NCBI GenBank assembly: GCA_024072375.1
Contig: CP099617.1
Coordinates: 229,001 to 293,000 of the forward strand
Origin: Sphingomonadaceae bacterium OTU29LAMAA1
GTDB lineage: Bacteria > Pseudomonadota > Alphaproteobacteria > Sphingomonadales > Sphingomonadaceae
Length of the DNA stretch: 64,000 bases
Reading direction: 5' to 3'
Numbering within the stretch: the first letter of the stretch is position 1; every line of letters begins with the position of its first letter. Made by a program: the position numbers and the translations under genes. Under the pieces are notes generated by a model. That model did not search any database. It was not told where the DNA came from and saw only the letters and a list, made by a program, of their open reading frames with translations. Shown piece after piece: positions 9,273 through 22,261 of the stretch.

Positions 9273-11279
9273 ATGTTCGGCAAGCTCACCCTCCACTCGA
9301 TCCCTTGGGATCAGCCGATCCCGCTGATCGCCGCCGCTATCGTCGGTGGCGGCATGCTTGCGGTGCTGTTCTGGACTTGGCGCGCCGGCCACATCCCCTA
9401 TCTGTGGCGGGAATGGATCACCTCGGTCGATCACAAGCGGATCGGCATCATGTACTGCATCTTCGCCCTCGTGATGCTCGTCCGCGGCTTCGTCGACGCC
9501 GCGATGATGCGCAGCCAGCAGGCGATCGCCTTTGGCAATCCGGGCTATCTGCCACCCGAGCATTACGATCAGATCTTCTCGGCGCACGGCACGATCATGA
9601 TCTTCTTCGTGGCGATGCCCTTCATGATCGGCATCATGAACTTCGTCGTGCCGCTGCAGCTCGGCGTCCGCGACGTGGCGTTCCCGACGCTGAACAACGT
9701 CAGCTTCTGGCTCACCGCGAGCGGCGCGTTGCTGATCAACATGAGCCTAATCATCGGCGAGTTCGCCAAGACCGGCTGGCTCGCCTATCCGCCGCTGTCG
9801 GAACTGCGCTTCTCCCCCGGTGTCGGCGTCGACTATTACCTTTGGGCGCTGCAGATATCCGGCGTCGGCACGCTGCTGTCCGGCGTCAACCTCGTCACCA
9901 CCATTCTCAAGATGCGTGCGCCGGGCATGGGCTATACCCGCATGCCGATGTTCTGCTGGACGTCGCTCGCCTCCAACCTGCTGATCGTCGCCGCCTTCCC
10001 GATCCTCACCGCCACTTTCGCGATGCTGCTGCTCGACCGCTATCTCGGCTTCCACTTCTTCACCAACGAACTCGGCGGCAATCAGATGATGTTCGTCAAC
10101 CTCATCTGGGCGTGGGGCCATCCGGAGGTCTATATCCTGATCCTCCCTGCGTTCGGCATCTTCAGCGAAGTGGTGTCGACCTTCTCGGGCAAGCCGCTGT
10201 TCGGTTACCGCTCGATGATCGTCGCCACGATGGTGATCTGCATCCTGTCGTTCATGGTCTGGCTCCATCACTTCTTCACGATGGGGGCGGGGGCGGACGT
10301 CAACGGCTTTTTCGGCGTCACCACGATGATCATCGCGGTGCCGACGGGGGTGAAGGTCTTCAACTGGCTGTTCACCATGTACGGCGGGCGTATCCGTTTC
10401 GAAGTGCCGATGATGTGGGCGGTGGCGTTCATGATCACGTTCGTCATCGGCGGCATGACCGGCGTGCTGCTCGCGGTGCCGCCCGCCGACTTCGTGCTCC
10501 ATAACTCGCTGTTCCTGGTGGCGCATTTCCACAACGTCATCATCGGCGGCGTGCTGTTCGGCGCGTTCGCCGCCTACAATTACTGGTTCCCCAAGGCGTT
10601 CGGCTTCAAGCTGCACGACGGCTGGGGCAAGGCCGCGTTCTGGCTGTGGGTGATCGGCTTCTACGTCGCGTTCATGCCGCTCTACGTGCTCGGGCTGATG
10701 GGGATGACCCGGCGCATGCAGCATTATGACGTGCCGGGCTGGCATCCGTGGCTGATCGTCGCGGCGTTCGGGGCGATGATGATCGCCGGCGGGATCGCCT
10801 GCCAGGTCATGCAGTTCTACGTTTCGATCAAGCATCGCCACGACTTGGCCGATACGACCGGCGATCCGTGGGACGGCCGCAGTCTCGAATGGATCACCAC
10901 CTCGCCGCCGCCGCCGTTCAACTTCGCGGTGCTGCCCAACGTAAAGGGCGAGGAGGCGTACTGGGGCATCAAGGCGCAGGCGCGCGAGAACCGCGAACTA
11001 TCCGAACGCCCCGATTACGAGCCCTTCCACATGCCGCGCAACTCACCGACCGGCTTCGTCACCGCCTTCTTCACCACCGCCTTGGGCTTCGCCGCGGTGT
11101 GGCACATCTGGTGGCTGTTCATCCTCGGCTTCCTCGGCGCGTGGGCGACCTTCGTCGTCTTCGCCTGGCGCGACGAGAACGAGATCGAGATCAGCGCCGC
11201 CGACGCCAAACGCCTCGACGACGAACGTCGCAATGCCAAGGCGCAGATGCTCGACATCCCGGCGGAGCAGCCGGCATGA
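9273..11279 (+). CDS. cyoB: Quinol oxidase subunit I
   Basis: Catalytic subunit of the bo3-type oxidase: oxidises ubiquinol, reduces O2 to water and pumps protons. 668 residues with about 15 membrane segments. The haem-copper residues are in place: HGTIMIFFV with the low-spin haem His; His283 and the cross-linked Tyr287 in [11 protein letters not shown]; His332/His333 in HHFFTMG; His418 and His420 in HFHNVIIGG. The ATG at 9273 ([15 protein letters not shown]) is the start; a longer upstream frame only overlaps cyoA out of phase. GGGAGAG precedes the ATG, five bases after the cyoA stop. The ATG of cyoC overlaps its TGA. Confidence 0.97.
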   Translation: MFGKLTLHSIPWDQPIPLIAAAIVGGGMLAVLFWTWRAGHIPYLWREWITSVDHKRIGIMYCIFALVMLVRGFVDAAMMRSQQAIAFGNPGYLPPEHYDQIFSAHGTIMIFFVAMPFMIGIMNFVVPLQLGVRDVAFPTLNNVSFWLTASGALLINMSLIIGEFAKTGWLAYPPLSELRFSPGVGVDYYLWALQISGVGTLLSGVNLVTTILKMRAPGMGYTRMPMFCWTSLASNLLIVAAFPILTATFAMLLLDRYLGFHFFTNELGGNQMMFVNLIWAWGHPEVYILILPAFGIFSEVVSTFSGKPLFGYRSMIVATMVICILSFMVWLHHFFTMGAGADVNGFFGVTTMIIAVPTGVKVFNWLFTMYGGRIRFEVPMMWAVAFMITFVIGGMTGVLLAVPPADFVLHNSLFLVAHFHNVIIGGVLFGAFAAYNYWFPKAFGFKLHDGWGKAAFWLWVIGFYVAFMPLYVLGLMGMTRRMQHYDVPGWHPWLIVAAFGAMMIAGGIACQVMQFYVSIKHRHDLADTTGDPWDGRSLEWITTSPPPPFNFAVLPNVKGEEAYWGIKAQARENRELSERPDYEPFHMPRNSPTGFVTAFFTTALGFAAVWHIWWLFILGFLGAWATFVVFAWRDENEIEISAADAKRLDDERRNAKAQMLDIPAEQPA

Positions 11280-11929
11280 CCGCCGCCACCGCCGACCAGC
11301 GCGCCCAAGGCAGCGATCCGCACAAACTCGGCCGCGGCGACACGCCACCGAGCGAGCGCGGTCCCGCGCCCAAGCGGATCGTCGTCGCCTACGGTTTCTG
11401 GATCTTCCTGCTCACCGACTTCATCATGTTCGCCGGCTTCTTCGCTGCTTACGCCGTGCTGGCGAAGGCGACCGCCGGCGGCCCGAGCGCGGCGGATATC
11501 GTCGAACTGCCGCTGGTCGGCGCGGAAACCGCGCTGCTGCTCGCCTCCAGCTTCGCCTGCGGCATGGCCGGGATCGCAACCGCCGCAAAAAACCGCTTCT
11601 GGTTCCAGGTCGCGATGGCCGCCACCGCGCTGCTCGGCGCAGGCTTCCTCTGTCTCGAAGCCTATGAATTCCTGAAGCTGATCGGCGAGGGGCATGGGCC
11701 TCAGCGCAGCGCCTTCCTCTCCGCCTTCTTCGCTTTGGTCGGGTGCCACGGCTTGCACGTCACGCTCGGTCTGCTCTGGCTGACGACGATGATGGCACAG
11801 GTGCAGGCCAAGGGCTTCCGCGAAGAAATCGTCCGCCGCATCGCCTGTTTCAGCCTGTTCTGGCATGCGCTCGACATCATCTGGGTCGCGCTGTTCACCA
11901 CCGTCTATCTGCTGGGAGTCGCAGGATGA
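11276..11929 (+). CDS. cyoC: Quinol oxidase subunit III
   Basis: Membrane subunit III of the bo3-type oxidase, which stabilises subunit I. 217 residues, with a polar N-terminal tail of about 35 residues followed by five membrane segments, as in E. coli CyoC. Family marks are [34 protein letters not shown] and [18 protein letters not shown]. The ATG overlaps the cyoB stop as ATGA, and its own TGA overlaps the ATG of cyoD in the same way, so the four subunits are translationally coupled. Confidence 0.95.
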   Translation: MTAATADQRAQGSDPHKLGRGDTPPSERGPAPKRIVVAYGFWIFLLTDFIMFAGFFAAYAVLAKATAGGPSAADIVELPLVGAETALLLASSFACGMAGIATAAKNRFWFQVAMAATALLGAGFLCLEAYEFLKLIGEGHGPQRSAFLSAFFALVGCHGLHVTLGLLWLTTMMAQVQAKGFREEIVRRIACFSLFWHALDIIWVALFTTVYLLGVAG

Positions 11930-12300
11930 GCGACCAGACCGAACTCGACGACGATCGCGCCCCCGGCGAGGGGCAGGGCGACGGCATCCGGGCCAAGGTG
12001 CTGACCTATGTCGCCGGCTTCGTCCTCGCCGCGATCCTAACCGCCGCCTCGTTCGCGGTGGTGCATAGCGGTGTCATCTACGGCCCCGGCATCCCCGTGG
12101 CGCTGATCGCATTGGCGATCGCGCAGATGGGCGTCCACCTCGTCTTCTTCCTCCACGTCACCAGCGGCCCCGACAACACCAACAACGTGCTGGCGCTGGC
12201 GTTCGGCGTGCTGATCGTCGGCCTCGTCCTGATCGGATCGATCTGGATCATGAGCCACCTCGACCACAACCTCATGCCCGCCAGCATGCCGGCGATGTGA
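11926..12300 (+). CDS. cyoD: Quinol oxidase subunit IV
   Basis: Small membrane subunit IV of the bo3-type oxidase. 124 residues with a charged N-terminus (about 1-24) and three membrane segments. HLVFFLHVTSG in the second segment matches the CyoD family. It overlaps cyoC by four bases and ends the operon. The next gene is convergent, only 17 bases away, leaving almost no room for a dedicated terminator. No cyoE (haem O synthase) gene follows, so that must be elsewhere. Confidence 0.94.
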   Translation: MSDQTELDDDRAPGEGQGDGIRAKVLTYVAGFVLAAILTAASFAVVHSGVIYGPGIPVALIALAIAQMGVHLVFFLHVTSGPDNTNNVLALAFGVLIVGLVLIGSIWIMSHLDHNLMPASMPAM

Positions 12301-12317
12301 AAGAGGGTGGTCTTGCT

Positions 12318-13928
12318 CTACGCCGCCACCTGCATCGTTCCTCCACGAATCATATCCGCCGCTTTCTCCGCAATCATGATCGTCGGCGCGTTGGTGTTTC
12401 CGCTGATCAGCGACGGCATCACCGACGCATCGACCACCCGCAGTCCGTCCAGCCCACGCACCCGCAGCGTACCGTCGACGACCGCCTCCGCATCGCTGCC
12501 CATCCGGCACGTACCGATCGGATGGTAGATCGTCTCTGCCGTCGCCCGGACCCAGGCGTCGATCTGCGCATCGCTGCGCACCTCCTCGCCCGGCGCCAGT
12601 TCGGCGTCCCGATACGGATCGAGCGCCGCCTGCGCCGCCACGTCACGACCGATCTTGACCGCCTCCCGCATCACCCGCCGATCCTCGGCGGTGCTCAGAT
12701 AGTTCGGTTCGATCAGCGGATCGGCGAATGGATCGTCCGACTGCAACCCGATCCGTCCGCGGCTTTCGGGCCGCAACTGGCACAGATGCAGCGAAAAGCC
12801 GTCCTCCGTCGCCTTCACCTTGCCATGGTCCCGCATGATCGCCAGCACCGCGTGGATCTGGATATCGGCATGTTCCAGCCCCTCCCGCGACGGGATGAAG
12901 GCACCTGCCTCCAAAAAGTTCTGCCGCCCGACGCCCTTGCCGGTGAAGGCGTAGCGCAATCCCACACCTAGCTGGCGCAACCCCTTCACGTCGCTGAACA
13001 CCGTCCGCAGGCCGCGGCTGCGCCAGTTCATGATGACGTCCAGATGATCCTGCAGATTTTCGCCCACGCCGGCCAGATCGTGCATCGGCGCGACGCCGGC
13101 CGCCCACAGTCGCTCCGGGTCGCCGATGCCGGAAAGCTGAAGCAAGTGTGGCGACTGCACGGCGCCCGCCGCCACCAGCACTTCCATTCGTGCGTCGGCC
13201 TGCCGCAGATCACGGCCGACCGCATAATCGATGCCGACCGCGCGGCCACCCATCAGCCTGATCCGCGTCGTGCGCGCATCCGTGACGATCGTCAGGTTGG
13301 GGCGGCGGAGGGCAGGGGCGAGATACGCCTCCGCCGCGGTCCAGCGTCGCCCGTCGCCGATCGTCAGATCGTAAGGTCCAAACCCTTCGGGCTGCGTACC
13401 GTTGAAGTCTTCCGTGACCGGATAGCCTGCCTGACGCCCTGCTTCGATGAAGGCGGCATTGAACGGGCTGTCGCTTTCGCCGGGCGATACCTTGAGCGGT
13501 CCGGTCTGGCCGTGCAGATCGCCGCCCCGGTGATGCCCCTCGAGCTTGCGGAACCAGGGCAGCACGTCGTCCCAGCCCCAGCCTGCCAGCCCCGATTGCC
13601 GCCACCGGTCGTAATCACGGGGATGGCCCCGCGAATAGATCATGCCGTTAATCGCCGAACTGCCGCCAAGGCCCCGTCCGCGCGGCCACCACAGCCTTCG
13701 CCCATCCAGATGCGGCTCGGGCGCGGTCCAGAAGCCCCAATTGTGCTTGCTCTTCGCCTTGATCAGTTCGCCGACGCCCGCCGGCATCCGTACCAGCAAT
13801 TCGCGGTTGCGCCCACCCGCCTCGACTAGCAACACGCTGACCGCCGGGTCTTCCGTCAGGCGGCCGGCAAGCACGCAGCCGGCCGATCCGCCGCCTATGA
13901 CGATGTAATCGTAGCTCCCGGTTCGCAT
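12318..13928 (-). CDS. GMC family FAD oxidoreductase (choline/alcohol dehydrogenase-like)
   Basis: FAD-dependent oxidoreductase of the glucose-methanol-choline family, 536 residues. The N-terminal dinucleotide-binding loop [13 protein letters not shown] starts at Gly12, the family signature [18 protein letters not shown] follows, and the C-terminus has [10 protein letters not shown], with the catalytic His, and [19 protein letters not shown]. It most resembles BetA/AlkJ-type alcohol dehydrogenases; the substrate cannot be read from sequence, and betaine synthesis is not supported because no betB is nearby. ATG at 13928 with GGAGGAG upstream. The start lies 34 bases inside the tetR gene before it, so the two are probably coupled and the regulator may control it. 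Last gene of the glycogen-trehalose run. Confidence 0.9.
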   Translation of the reverse strand: MRTGSYDYIVIGGGSAGCVLAGRLTEDPAVSVLLVEAGGRNRELLVRMPAGVGELIKAKSKHNWGFWTAPEPHLDGRRLWWPRGRGLGGSSAINGMIYSRGHPRDYDRWRQSGLAGWGWDDVLPWFRKLEGHHRGGDLHGQTGPLKVSPGESDSPFNAAFIEAGRQAGYPVTEDFNGTQPEGFGPYDLTIGDGRRWTAAEAYLAPALRRPNLTIVTDARTTRIRLMGGRAVGIDYAVGRDLRQADARMEVLVAAGAVQSPHLLQLSGIGDPERLWAAGVAPMHDLAGVGENLQDHLDVIMNWRSRGLRTVFSDVKGLRQLGVGLRYAFTGKGVGRQNFLEAGAFIPSREGLEHADIQIHAVLAIMRDHGKVKATEDGFSLHLCQLRPESRGRIGLQSDDPFADPLIEPNYLSTAEDRRVMREAVKIGRDVAAQAALDPYRDAELAPGEEVRSDAQIDAWVRATAETIYHPIGTCRMGSDAEAVVDGTLRVRGLDGLRVVDASVMPSLISGNTNAPTIMIAEKAADMIRGGTMQVAA

Positions 13929-14551
13929 GCTCTCTCCTCCGCGACCATTCCGGTCGTCATTCGGTCGCCCGGATAGCAGAGGAGCGCGATCATCTCCTCC
14001 ATCAAGGTCGCGCGATCCAACTCGGGTGCGTGGACCTTGCTCAATCCCAGCGTCATCAGCGCATAGCTTCGCACCATCGCATCGTGCCGATCGAACCCGT
14101 TCGCCTGCAGGCATTCCACCAGGAAACCGATCACCTGTCCGTCATGACGCTGCACCGCATCGCGTGCGCGGGGATCGCTCTCGGCCCATGCGCGCATGGC
14201 GATCGACAGCCGCGACATGCCACGCCGACGCACCACCTGCGCCAGCAGGCGGATGCGTCCGATCGGGTTGGCCTCGGCGCGACCGATCGCGTCGATCAGT
14301 TCGGCGATCTGCGCGCCGGCGAAATAATCGGCCAGCCGTCCCTGATAATCGTCGAAGTCGCCGAAGTGATGATAGAAGCTGCCGGTCGAGACACGCAGTT
14401 CGCCGGCGAGCGGCCGCAGCTTCAGCGCGCGCAGGCCACCGCGTCGCAGCAGCGATTGCCCCGCCTCCAACCAGTCGCGGGGCGACAAATCGTGGGATCG
14501 CCGGATCGCTGGTCCGGGCGCGTTCGCATTACCTCTCGCCGGATAGACCAT
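13895..14551 (-). CDS. TetR family transcriptional regulator
   Basis: 218 residues. The N-terminal half has a TetR-type helix-turn-helix: GGLRALKLRPLAGELRVSTGSFYHHFGD (about 38-65), with the usual TGSFYHHF recognition helix. The C-terminal ligand domain is not assignable to a subfamily. It overlaps treA upstream by 23 bases and the GMC gene downstream by 34, so it is embedded in the run rather than divergently placed as many TetR genes are. The likely target is its own transcript or the GMC gene, which is inference. The ATG at 14551 is the first plausible start; a later start would cut into the HTH region. Confidence 0.88.
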   Translation of the reverse strand: MVYPARGNANAPGPAIRRSHDLSPRDWLEAGQSLLRRGGLRALKLRPLAGELRVSTGSFYHHFGDFDDYQGRLADYFAGAQIAELIDAIGRAEANPIGRIRLLAQVVRRRGMSRLSIAMRAWAESDPRARDAVQRHDGQVIGFLVECLQANGFDRHDAMVRSYALMTLGLSKVHAPELDRATLMEEMIALLCYPGDRMTTGMVAEERACEPGATITSS

Positions 14552-16109
14552 GACGGATGTTATGCCGTCGTCCGCCGGCGGTAAAGCCTTGTGCGATCAT
14601 CGCGCGGGTCACGCCGTTGGTCCAGCCGAAGCCGTCCTGCAACGGATATTCACCGCCACCGCCCGGCAGCTTCTGTACGACGTTGTACTTCTCGAGCAGC
14701 TTGCCACTCGCGTCGTACTCCCGTTCGACCGTGGCGAGCCAGCCGCCCGCGATCCTTGTGGCGAGCGCATCCTCGCGATACCGCCGCAGCCCCTCGACGG
14801 CGATCCATTGCAAGGGTGCCCAGCCGTTCGGTTGGTCCCATTGCTGTCCGGTGGCCCTTGTCGTCGTACCGAGGCCGCCCTCGCCGATCAGCGATGCCAG
14901 CACGGTTGCAGTGGCATGTGCCCGCTTCGGCGAGGCCAGCCCCGCGAACAGGGGGAACGCCATCGCGGCCGTACGTCCATCCATCGCGCGCCGGGTATCC
15001 AGATCGTAATCGGCATAATAGCCGCCAGCGCTATGCCACAGATGCGCATCGATCGCGCGTCGACGGGCTGTTGCGGCGGTGTCGTATCGCCGCGCGCACG
15101 CGTCATCGCGCAGGGTTCGGCAATTGTCGGCGATCGTTTGTTCCAGCCCGAACATCAGGCTGTTGAGATCGACCGGTACGATCCGGGTCGTGCGGATCGT
15201 TGCCAGCGTCCGGCCATCGGCCAGCCAGCGCGAGCTGAAATCCCATCCGCTTTCCGCCCCGGCGCGCAGGTCCCGAAACATCGTCCGCGCATCGCGTGCG
15301 GGTGTTGCCGCGACCAGCACCGCATCCTCCCGGTAGCTCTCGTCGCGGGGATCGTCGCGGTCGTCCCAATACCGGTTGAGCAGCGATCCATCCGACAGCC
15401 GGATCACCCGCGCATGTTCGCCGCCGGGCTTCAATCCTTCCGCTCCGGCCATCCAGAAATCGTGTTCAGCGCGAAGCCATCGGGTTCGCTGCGCCAGCGT
15501 CCCGGCGTCGCGCGACATCTGTGTGATCAGGTAGAAGAAGGGAGGTTGCGACCGGCTGAGGTAATAGCTGCGCGTGCCGTTCGGGATGCGGCCGTACCGG
15601 TCGATCAGACTGCCGAAATCGACGATCATATCCTCGACCAGATCCTGTCGCCCGGACACCTGAAGGCCCAGCATCGTGAACCAGCTGTCCCAATAATACA
15701 TCTCGCGGAACCGTCCGCCCGGAACCACGAAGCGGCGGGGCAGTGACAGCGCGGACGATCCCGCCGGCACACTCGGCAGCGTCCGCGTGAGTTGCGGCCA
15801 CAGCGCGTCGATATGTGCAGATAGCGTCAATTTGCCCGACGGCGGGGGCGCGGCAGGCGTCACCGGCAGCGTGAAATTGGCGAGCACGAACGCCTTCAGC
15901 GCGGCATCGTCCTTGCAAACGCATTTCCGATAGTCCGCCAGGATAGCGGCATCGCTACGCCGCGGCTGTGCGTCGGCAAATGTTTTCGAGTCTGGGAACA
16001 CCCCGCGCATCTGGACATCGCGGAAGAGCGCACCGAACCGCTGGGCGGGAGATAGTGGCGCGGCGGCGACGAGCAGGCCAGCGACGGCCAGCAGCATGGC
16101 ACGAAACAT
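14529..16109 (-). CDS. treA: Periplasmic trehalase (GH37)
   Basis: Hydrolyses trehalose to two glucose. 526 residues with an N-terminal hydrophobic signal peptide (about 1-19), so it probably acts in the periplasm. Both GH37 signatures are present: PGGRFREMYYWDSWF (130-144) and QWDQPNGWAP (about 423-432). The C-terminal part has the glycine-rich GGGGEYPLQDGFGWTNG expected of trehalases. The ATG overlaps the glgX stop as TGATG, so it is coupled to the glycogen genes. Trehalase next to a glycogen debranching enzyme ties scavenged or recycled trehalose to the glucose phosphate pool handled by Pgm. Confidence 0.94.
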   Translation of the reverse strand: MFRAMLLAVAGLLVAAAPLSPAQRFGALFRDVQMRGVFPDSKTFADAQPRRSDAAILADYRKCVCKDDAALKAFVLANFTLPVTPAAPPPSGKLTLSAHIDALWPQLTRTLPSVPAGSSALSLPRRFVVPGGRFREMYYWDSWFTMLGLQVSGRQDLVEDMIVDFGSLIDRYGRIPNGTRSYYLSRSQPPFFYLITQMSRDAGTLAQRTRWLRAEHDFWMAGAEGLKPGGEHARVIRLSDGSLLNRYWDDRDDPRDESYREDAVLVAATPARDARTMFRDLRAGAESGWDFSSRWLADGRTLATIRTTRIVPVDLNSLMFGLEQTIADNCRTLRDDACARRYDTAATARRRAIDAHLWHSAGGYYADYDLDTRRAMDGRTAAMAFPLFAGLASPKRAHATATVLASLIGEGGLGTTTRATGQQWDQPNGWAPLQWIAVEGLRRYREDALATRIAGGWLATVEREYDASGKLLEKYNVVQKLPGGGGEYPLQDGFGWTNGVTRAMIAQGFTAGGRRHNIRHGLSGER

Positions 16110-17884
16110 CAGCGACTCTCCAGAACGATGCCATGGCTCAGCGATACGCGACGGATCTGCCGGTCGAACCGCAAGGCGGTGTTACCGTTGTCGTGCGGCA
16201 GCCGCAGTTCGAAGCCCGGTGCGTCGGTCCAGTCGGTCGCCGCCATCGCTTCGCCCGCCAGCGTCCGCCATTCGGCGTCGGCGTAGGGGGCAACCCGCGT
16301 CAGACCATGCGCCGCACGAAAGTCCGCCAGTGCAAAGGCGAACGCTTCCAGCGCGCGATCGCGCGCCGTCCAGTCGACCCAGCCGATCGCATTGTCCTGC
16401 GCATAGGCATTGTTGTTGCCCCGTTGCGTCCGGCCGAACTCGTCTCCCGCGCTCAGCATGATCGTGCCGCGCGAGGCGAACAGCGTCGCCAGCAGCGCCC
16501 GCACGTCGGCATTGCGGCGCACGATCACCATCGGGTCGTCGGTCGGCCCCTCGACCCCATCGTTCCAGCTATGGTTGTCGCCATGGCCGTCGCGATTGTC
16601 CTCGCCGTTCGCCTGATTGTGCCGTTCCGCATAGGCGACCGTGTCGGCCAGCGTGAAACCGTCATGCGCGGCGACGAAGTTGACGGTACGGGTGTCGCCG
16701 CTTCCGAACACGTCAGCCGATCCCGCCACCCGTGTCGCAAACATGCCCGCGGCACCATCGCCTTTCCAGAACCGACGCACATCGTCACGATAGCGGTCGT
16801 TCCATTCCAGCCAGTCGGCCGGGAATTCTCCCAGTCGGTAGCCACCGGGACCGATATCCCACGGCTCGGCGATCATCACCCGGCTGGCCAGCAACGGATC
16901 GGCCGCAATCTCCGCAAAGATCGGCGCTTGCGCGTCGAACCCCGGCCCGCGCGCCAATATGGTCGCCAGATCGAACCTGAACCCGTCGACGCCACAGCGC
17001 GCGAAATGCCGCAGGCTGTCGAGGATCATCGCCCGGACCTCCGGTCGGCTGCAATCGAGCGTGTTACCGGTGCCCGTGTCGTTGATCAGCGTGCCGTCGT
17101 CGGCATGTGCGTAATAGAGCGCCTCATCGAAACCACGCAGCGAAAGCGTCGGCCCGTGCACGTCGCTTTCGCCGGTGTGATTGAAGACGAGGTCGAGGAT
17201 GACGCCGATCCCCGCGGCACGCAACGCCGCCACCGTATCGCGCAATTCGGCTACGCCGCCCGGCGCGAGCCGCGGATCGATCGCCATCGGCACGACCGGA
17301 TTATAGCCCCAGGCGTTGGTCAGTCCCAGCGGCGGCAAATGCCGCTCGTCGATCCATGCCACGATCGGCATCAGCTCGATCGCGGACACGCGCAGCGATC
17401 GCAGGTGAGCGATCACCGCGGGGTGTGCCAGTGCCGCAATCGTCCCCCGCTGCGCTTCGGGCACTGCCGGATGCAGCATCGTGAACCCGCGGACGTTGAG
17501 TTCGTAGATCAGGCCGCCGGGTGCGAACAGGGGCGACGACAGCGACCCGGTCGGAGGGCTATCCCGTACGATCGCGAGCGGCACGAGTCCGCCCGTATCC
17601 ACCCCCCGCTCGCGCAGGCGCGCATCATAGGCAAACGGTCGATCGAGTTCGACCGCATGGGGATCGACCAGCAATTTCGCGGGATCGGCGGCGGCGCGAT
17701 ATCCGTACGCCTGCCCGGCGACGATCCCCGGAACCTCGACCGACCAGATGCCGCCCGCTCCCGCCATCGCGACGCGCCGCTCGCCTTCCGTACCGAACAG
17801 GCACAACGTCACCGGAGTCGCCGATCGGACGGCGAAGCGTGCCCCTCGTTCGCTCAGGTACACGCCCGGATGCCCGTCGGTCAT
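16109..17884 (-). CDS. glgX: Glycogen debranching enzyme GlgX
   Basis: Isoamylase-type GH13 enzyme that cuts the short alpha-1,6 side chains left by glycogen phosphorylase. 591 residues, somewhat shorter than E. coli GlgX (about 657), mainly from a compact N-terminal carbohydrate-binding domain. Catalytic positions are visible: the nucleophile Asp in GFRFDLA, the acid Glu in MIAEPWDIGPGGY, and the third Asp in NFVAAHDGFTL. Region I is DLVFNHTGE. The ATG at 17884 begins MTDGHPGVYL; the protein starts directly at the CBM48-like domain. It lies 28 bases after pgm and overlaps treA by one base. Confidence 0.94.
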   Translation of the reverse strand: MTDGHPGVYLSERGARFAVRSATPVTLCLFGTEGERRVAMAGAGGIWSVEVPGIVAGQAYGYRAAADPAKLLVDPHAVELDRPFAYDARLRERGVDTGGLVPLAIVRDSPPTGSLSSPLFAPGGLIYELNVRGFTMLHPAVPEAQRGTIAALAHPAVIAHLRSLRVSAIELMPIVAWIDERHLPPLGLTNAWGYNPVVPMAIDPRLAPGGVAELRDTVAALRAAGIGVILDLVFNHTGESDVHGPTLSLRGFDEALYYAHADDGTLINDTGTGNTLDCSRPEVRAMILDSLRHFARCGVDGFRFDLATILARGPGFDAQAPIFAEIAADPLLASRVMIAEPWDIGPGGYRLGEFPADWLEWNDRYRDDVRRFWKGDGAAGMFATRVAGSADVFGSGDTRTVNFVAAHDGFTLADTVAYAERHNQANGEDNRDGHGDNHSWNDGVEGPTDDPMVIVRRNADVRALLATLFASRGTIMLSAGDEFGRTQRGNNNAYAQDNAIGWVDWTARDRALEAFAFALADFRAAHGLTRVAPYADAEWRTLAGEAMAATDWTDAPGFELRLPHDNGNTALRFDRQIRRVSLSHGIVLESR

Positions 17885-17912
17885 CCGGGCGCCTGCCGCC
17901 GCACCCGCTCGA

Positions 17913-20967
<3,055 letters not shown>

Positions 20968-20971
<4 letters not shown>

Positions 20972-22230
20972 CGGTCCAGACGGTCGATCATCGGTTGCGT
21001 GATCAGGCAGATGCCCTTGTCGGTCCGGCGGAACCGGCGGGCGTCCAGTTCGGGGTCCTCACCGACGACCAGACCGTCGGGAATGACGACGCCCCGGTCG
21101 AGCACCACGCGCTTCAGCTGCGCGTTGCGGCCGATGTGGCAATACGGCAGGACGACGGCCTCATCCAGCGACGAAAAACTGTGCGCGCGCACCCCGGTGG
21201 ACAACAGGCTCCGCTGGATCGACGATCCCGACACAATGCAATTGCCCGATACCAGACTGGACACCGCCGATCCGCGCCGGCCATCCTCGTCATGGACGAA
21301 CTTGGCGGGCGGGGTGATCTCCGAATAGGTCCACAGGGGCCATTCGTGATCGTACACGTCGAGCTGCGGGATGATATCGGTCAGGTCGATATTGGCTTCC
21401 CAATAGGCATCGACCGTGCCGACGTCGCGCCAGTAGGCGGCGGGTTCCTCGCTGGTCCGCACGCAACTCGCGGAAAAACGATGCGCCTGCGCGTGGCCAT
21501 GCTCGACCAGATAAGGGATGATGTCCTTGCCGAAATCGCGCGCCGAACCCGGCGTATCGGCATCGCGCCGCAGTTCCTCGATCAGGAACTTGGTGCGGAA
21601 GACATAGATGCCGAGGCTGGCGAGCGCGGTGTCGGGCTGGCCGGGGATCGACGGCGGATCGGCAGGCTTCTCGACGAAATCGATGATGCGGTCCTGTTCG
21701 TCGACGTGCATCACGCCGAACGCCACCGCCTCCATCCGCGGCACTTCCATACAGGCGACGGTCACGTCGGCACCGCTGTTGCAGTGCTGCTGCAACATGA
21801 TCTCGTAATCCATCTTGTAGATGTGATCGCCGGCCAGGATCACCATATACTCGACGTCGTACGCCTCGATGATGTCGATGTTCTGGAACACCGCATCGGC
21901 GGTGCCCTCATACCATTGGAATTCCGACACGCGTTGCGAGGCGGGGAGAATGTCGAAGCTCTCGTTGCGTTCCGGCCGCAGGAAGTTCCAGCCGCGTTGC
22001 AGGTGGCGGATCAGCGAATGCGCCTTGTATTGCGTCGCGACGCCGATGCGGCGGATGCCCGAATTGATCGCGTTCGACAGCGCAAAATCGATGATCCGGC
22101 TCTTGCCGCCGAAATAGACCGCCGGCTTGGCGCGCGTGTCGGTCAGCTCCATCAATCGGCTGCCGCGGCCGCCCGCCAGCACATAGGCCATCGCATCGCG
22201 CGACAGCGGCTGCCCTCGTCTGTCTACCAT
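20968..22230 (-). CDS. glgC: Glucose-1-phosphate adenylyltransferase
   Basis: Makes ADP-glucose from glucose-1-phosphate and ATP, the committed step of bacterial glycogen synthesis. 420 residues. The N-terminal nucleotide-binding loop [13 protein letters not shown], the substrate region [11 protein letters not shown], the catalytic [13 protein letters not shown] and a C-terminal left-handed beta-helix are present. The ATG at 22230 ([18 protein letters not shown]) has AGGAGGG upstream at good spacing, which favours it over an in-frame start that would begin inside glgB. It follows glgB by 31 bases. Confidence 0.96.
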
Positions 22231-22261
22231 TCGCACCCTCCTGTTATCGTCACCGGCCGTT

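Noticed and set aside
12318..13928. betA (choline dehydrogenase) assignment for the GMC gene
   Set aside because: No betB, betI or choline transporter nearby, and GMC substrates cannot be told from the visible motifs; kept as a general GMC oxidoreductase.
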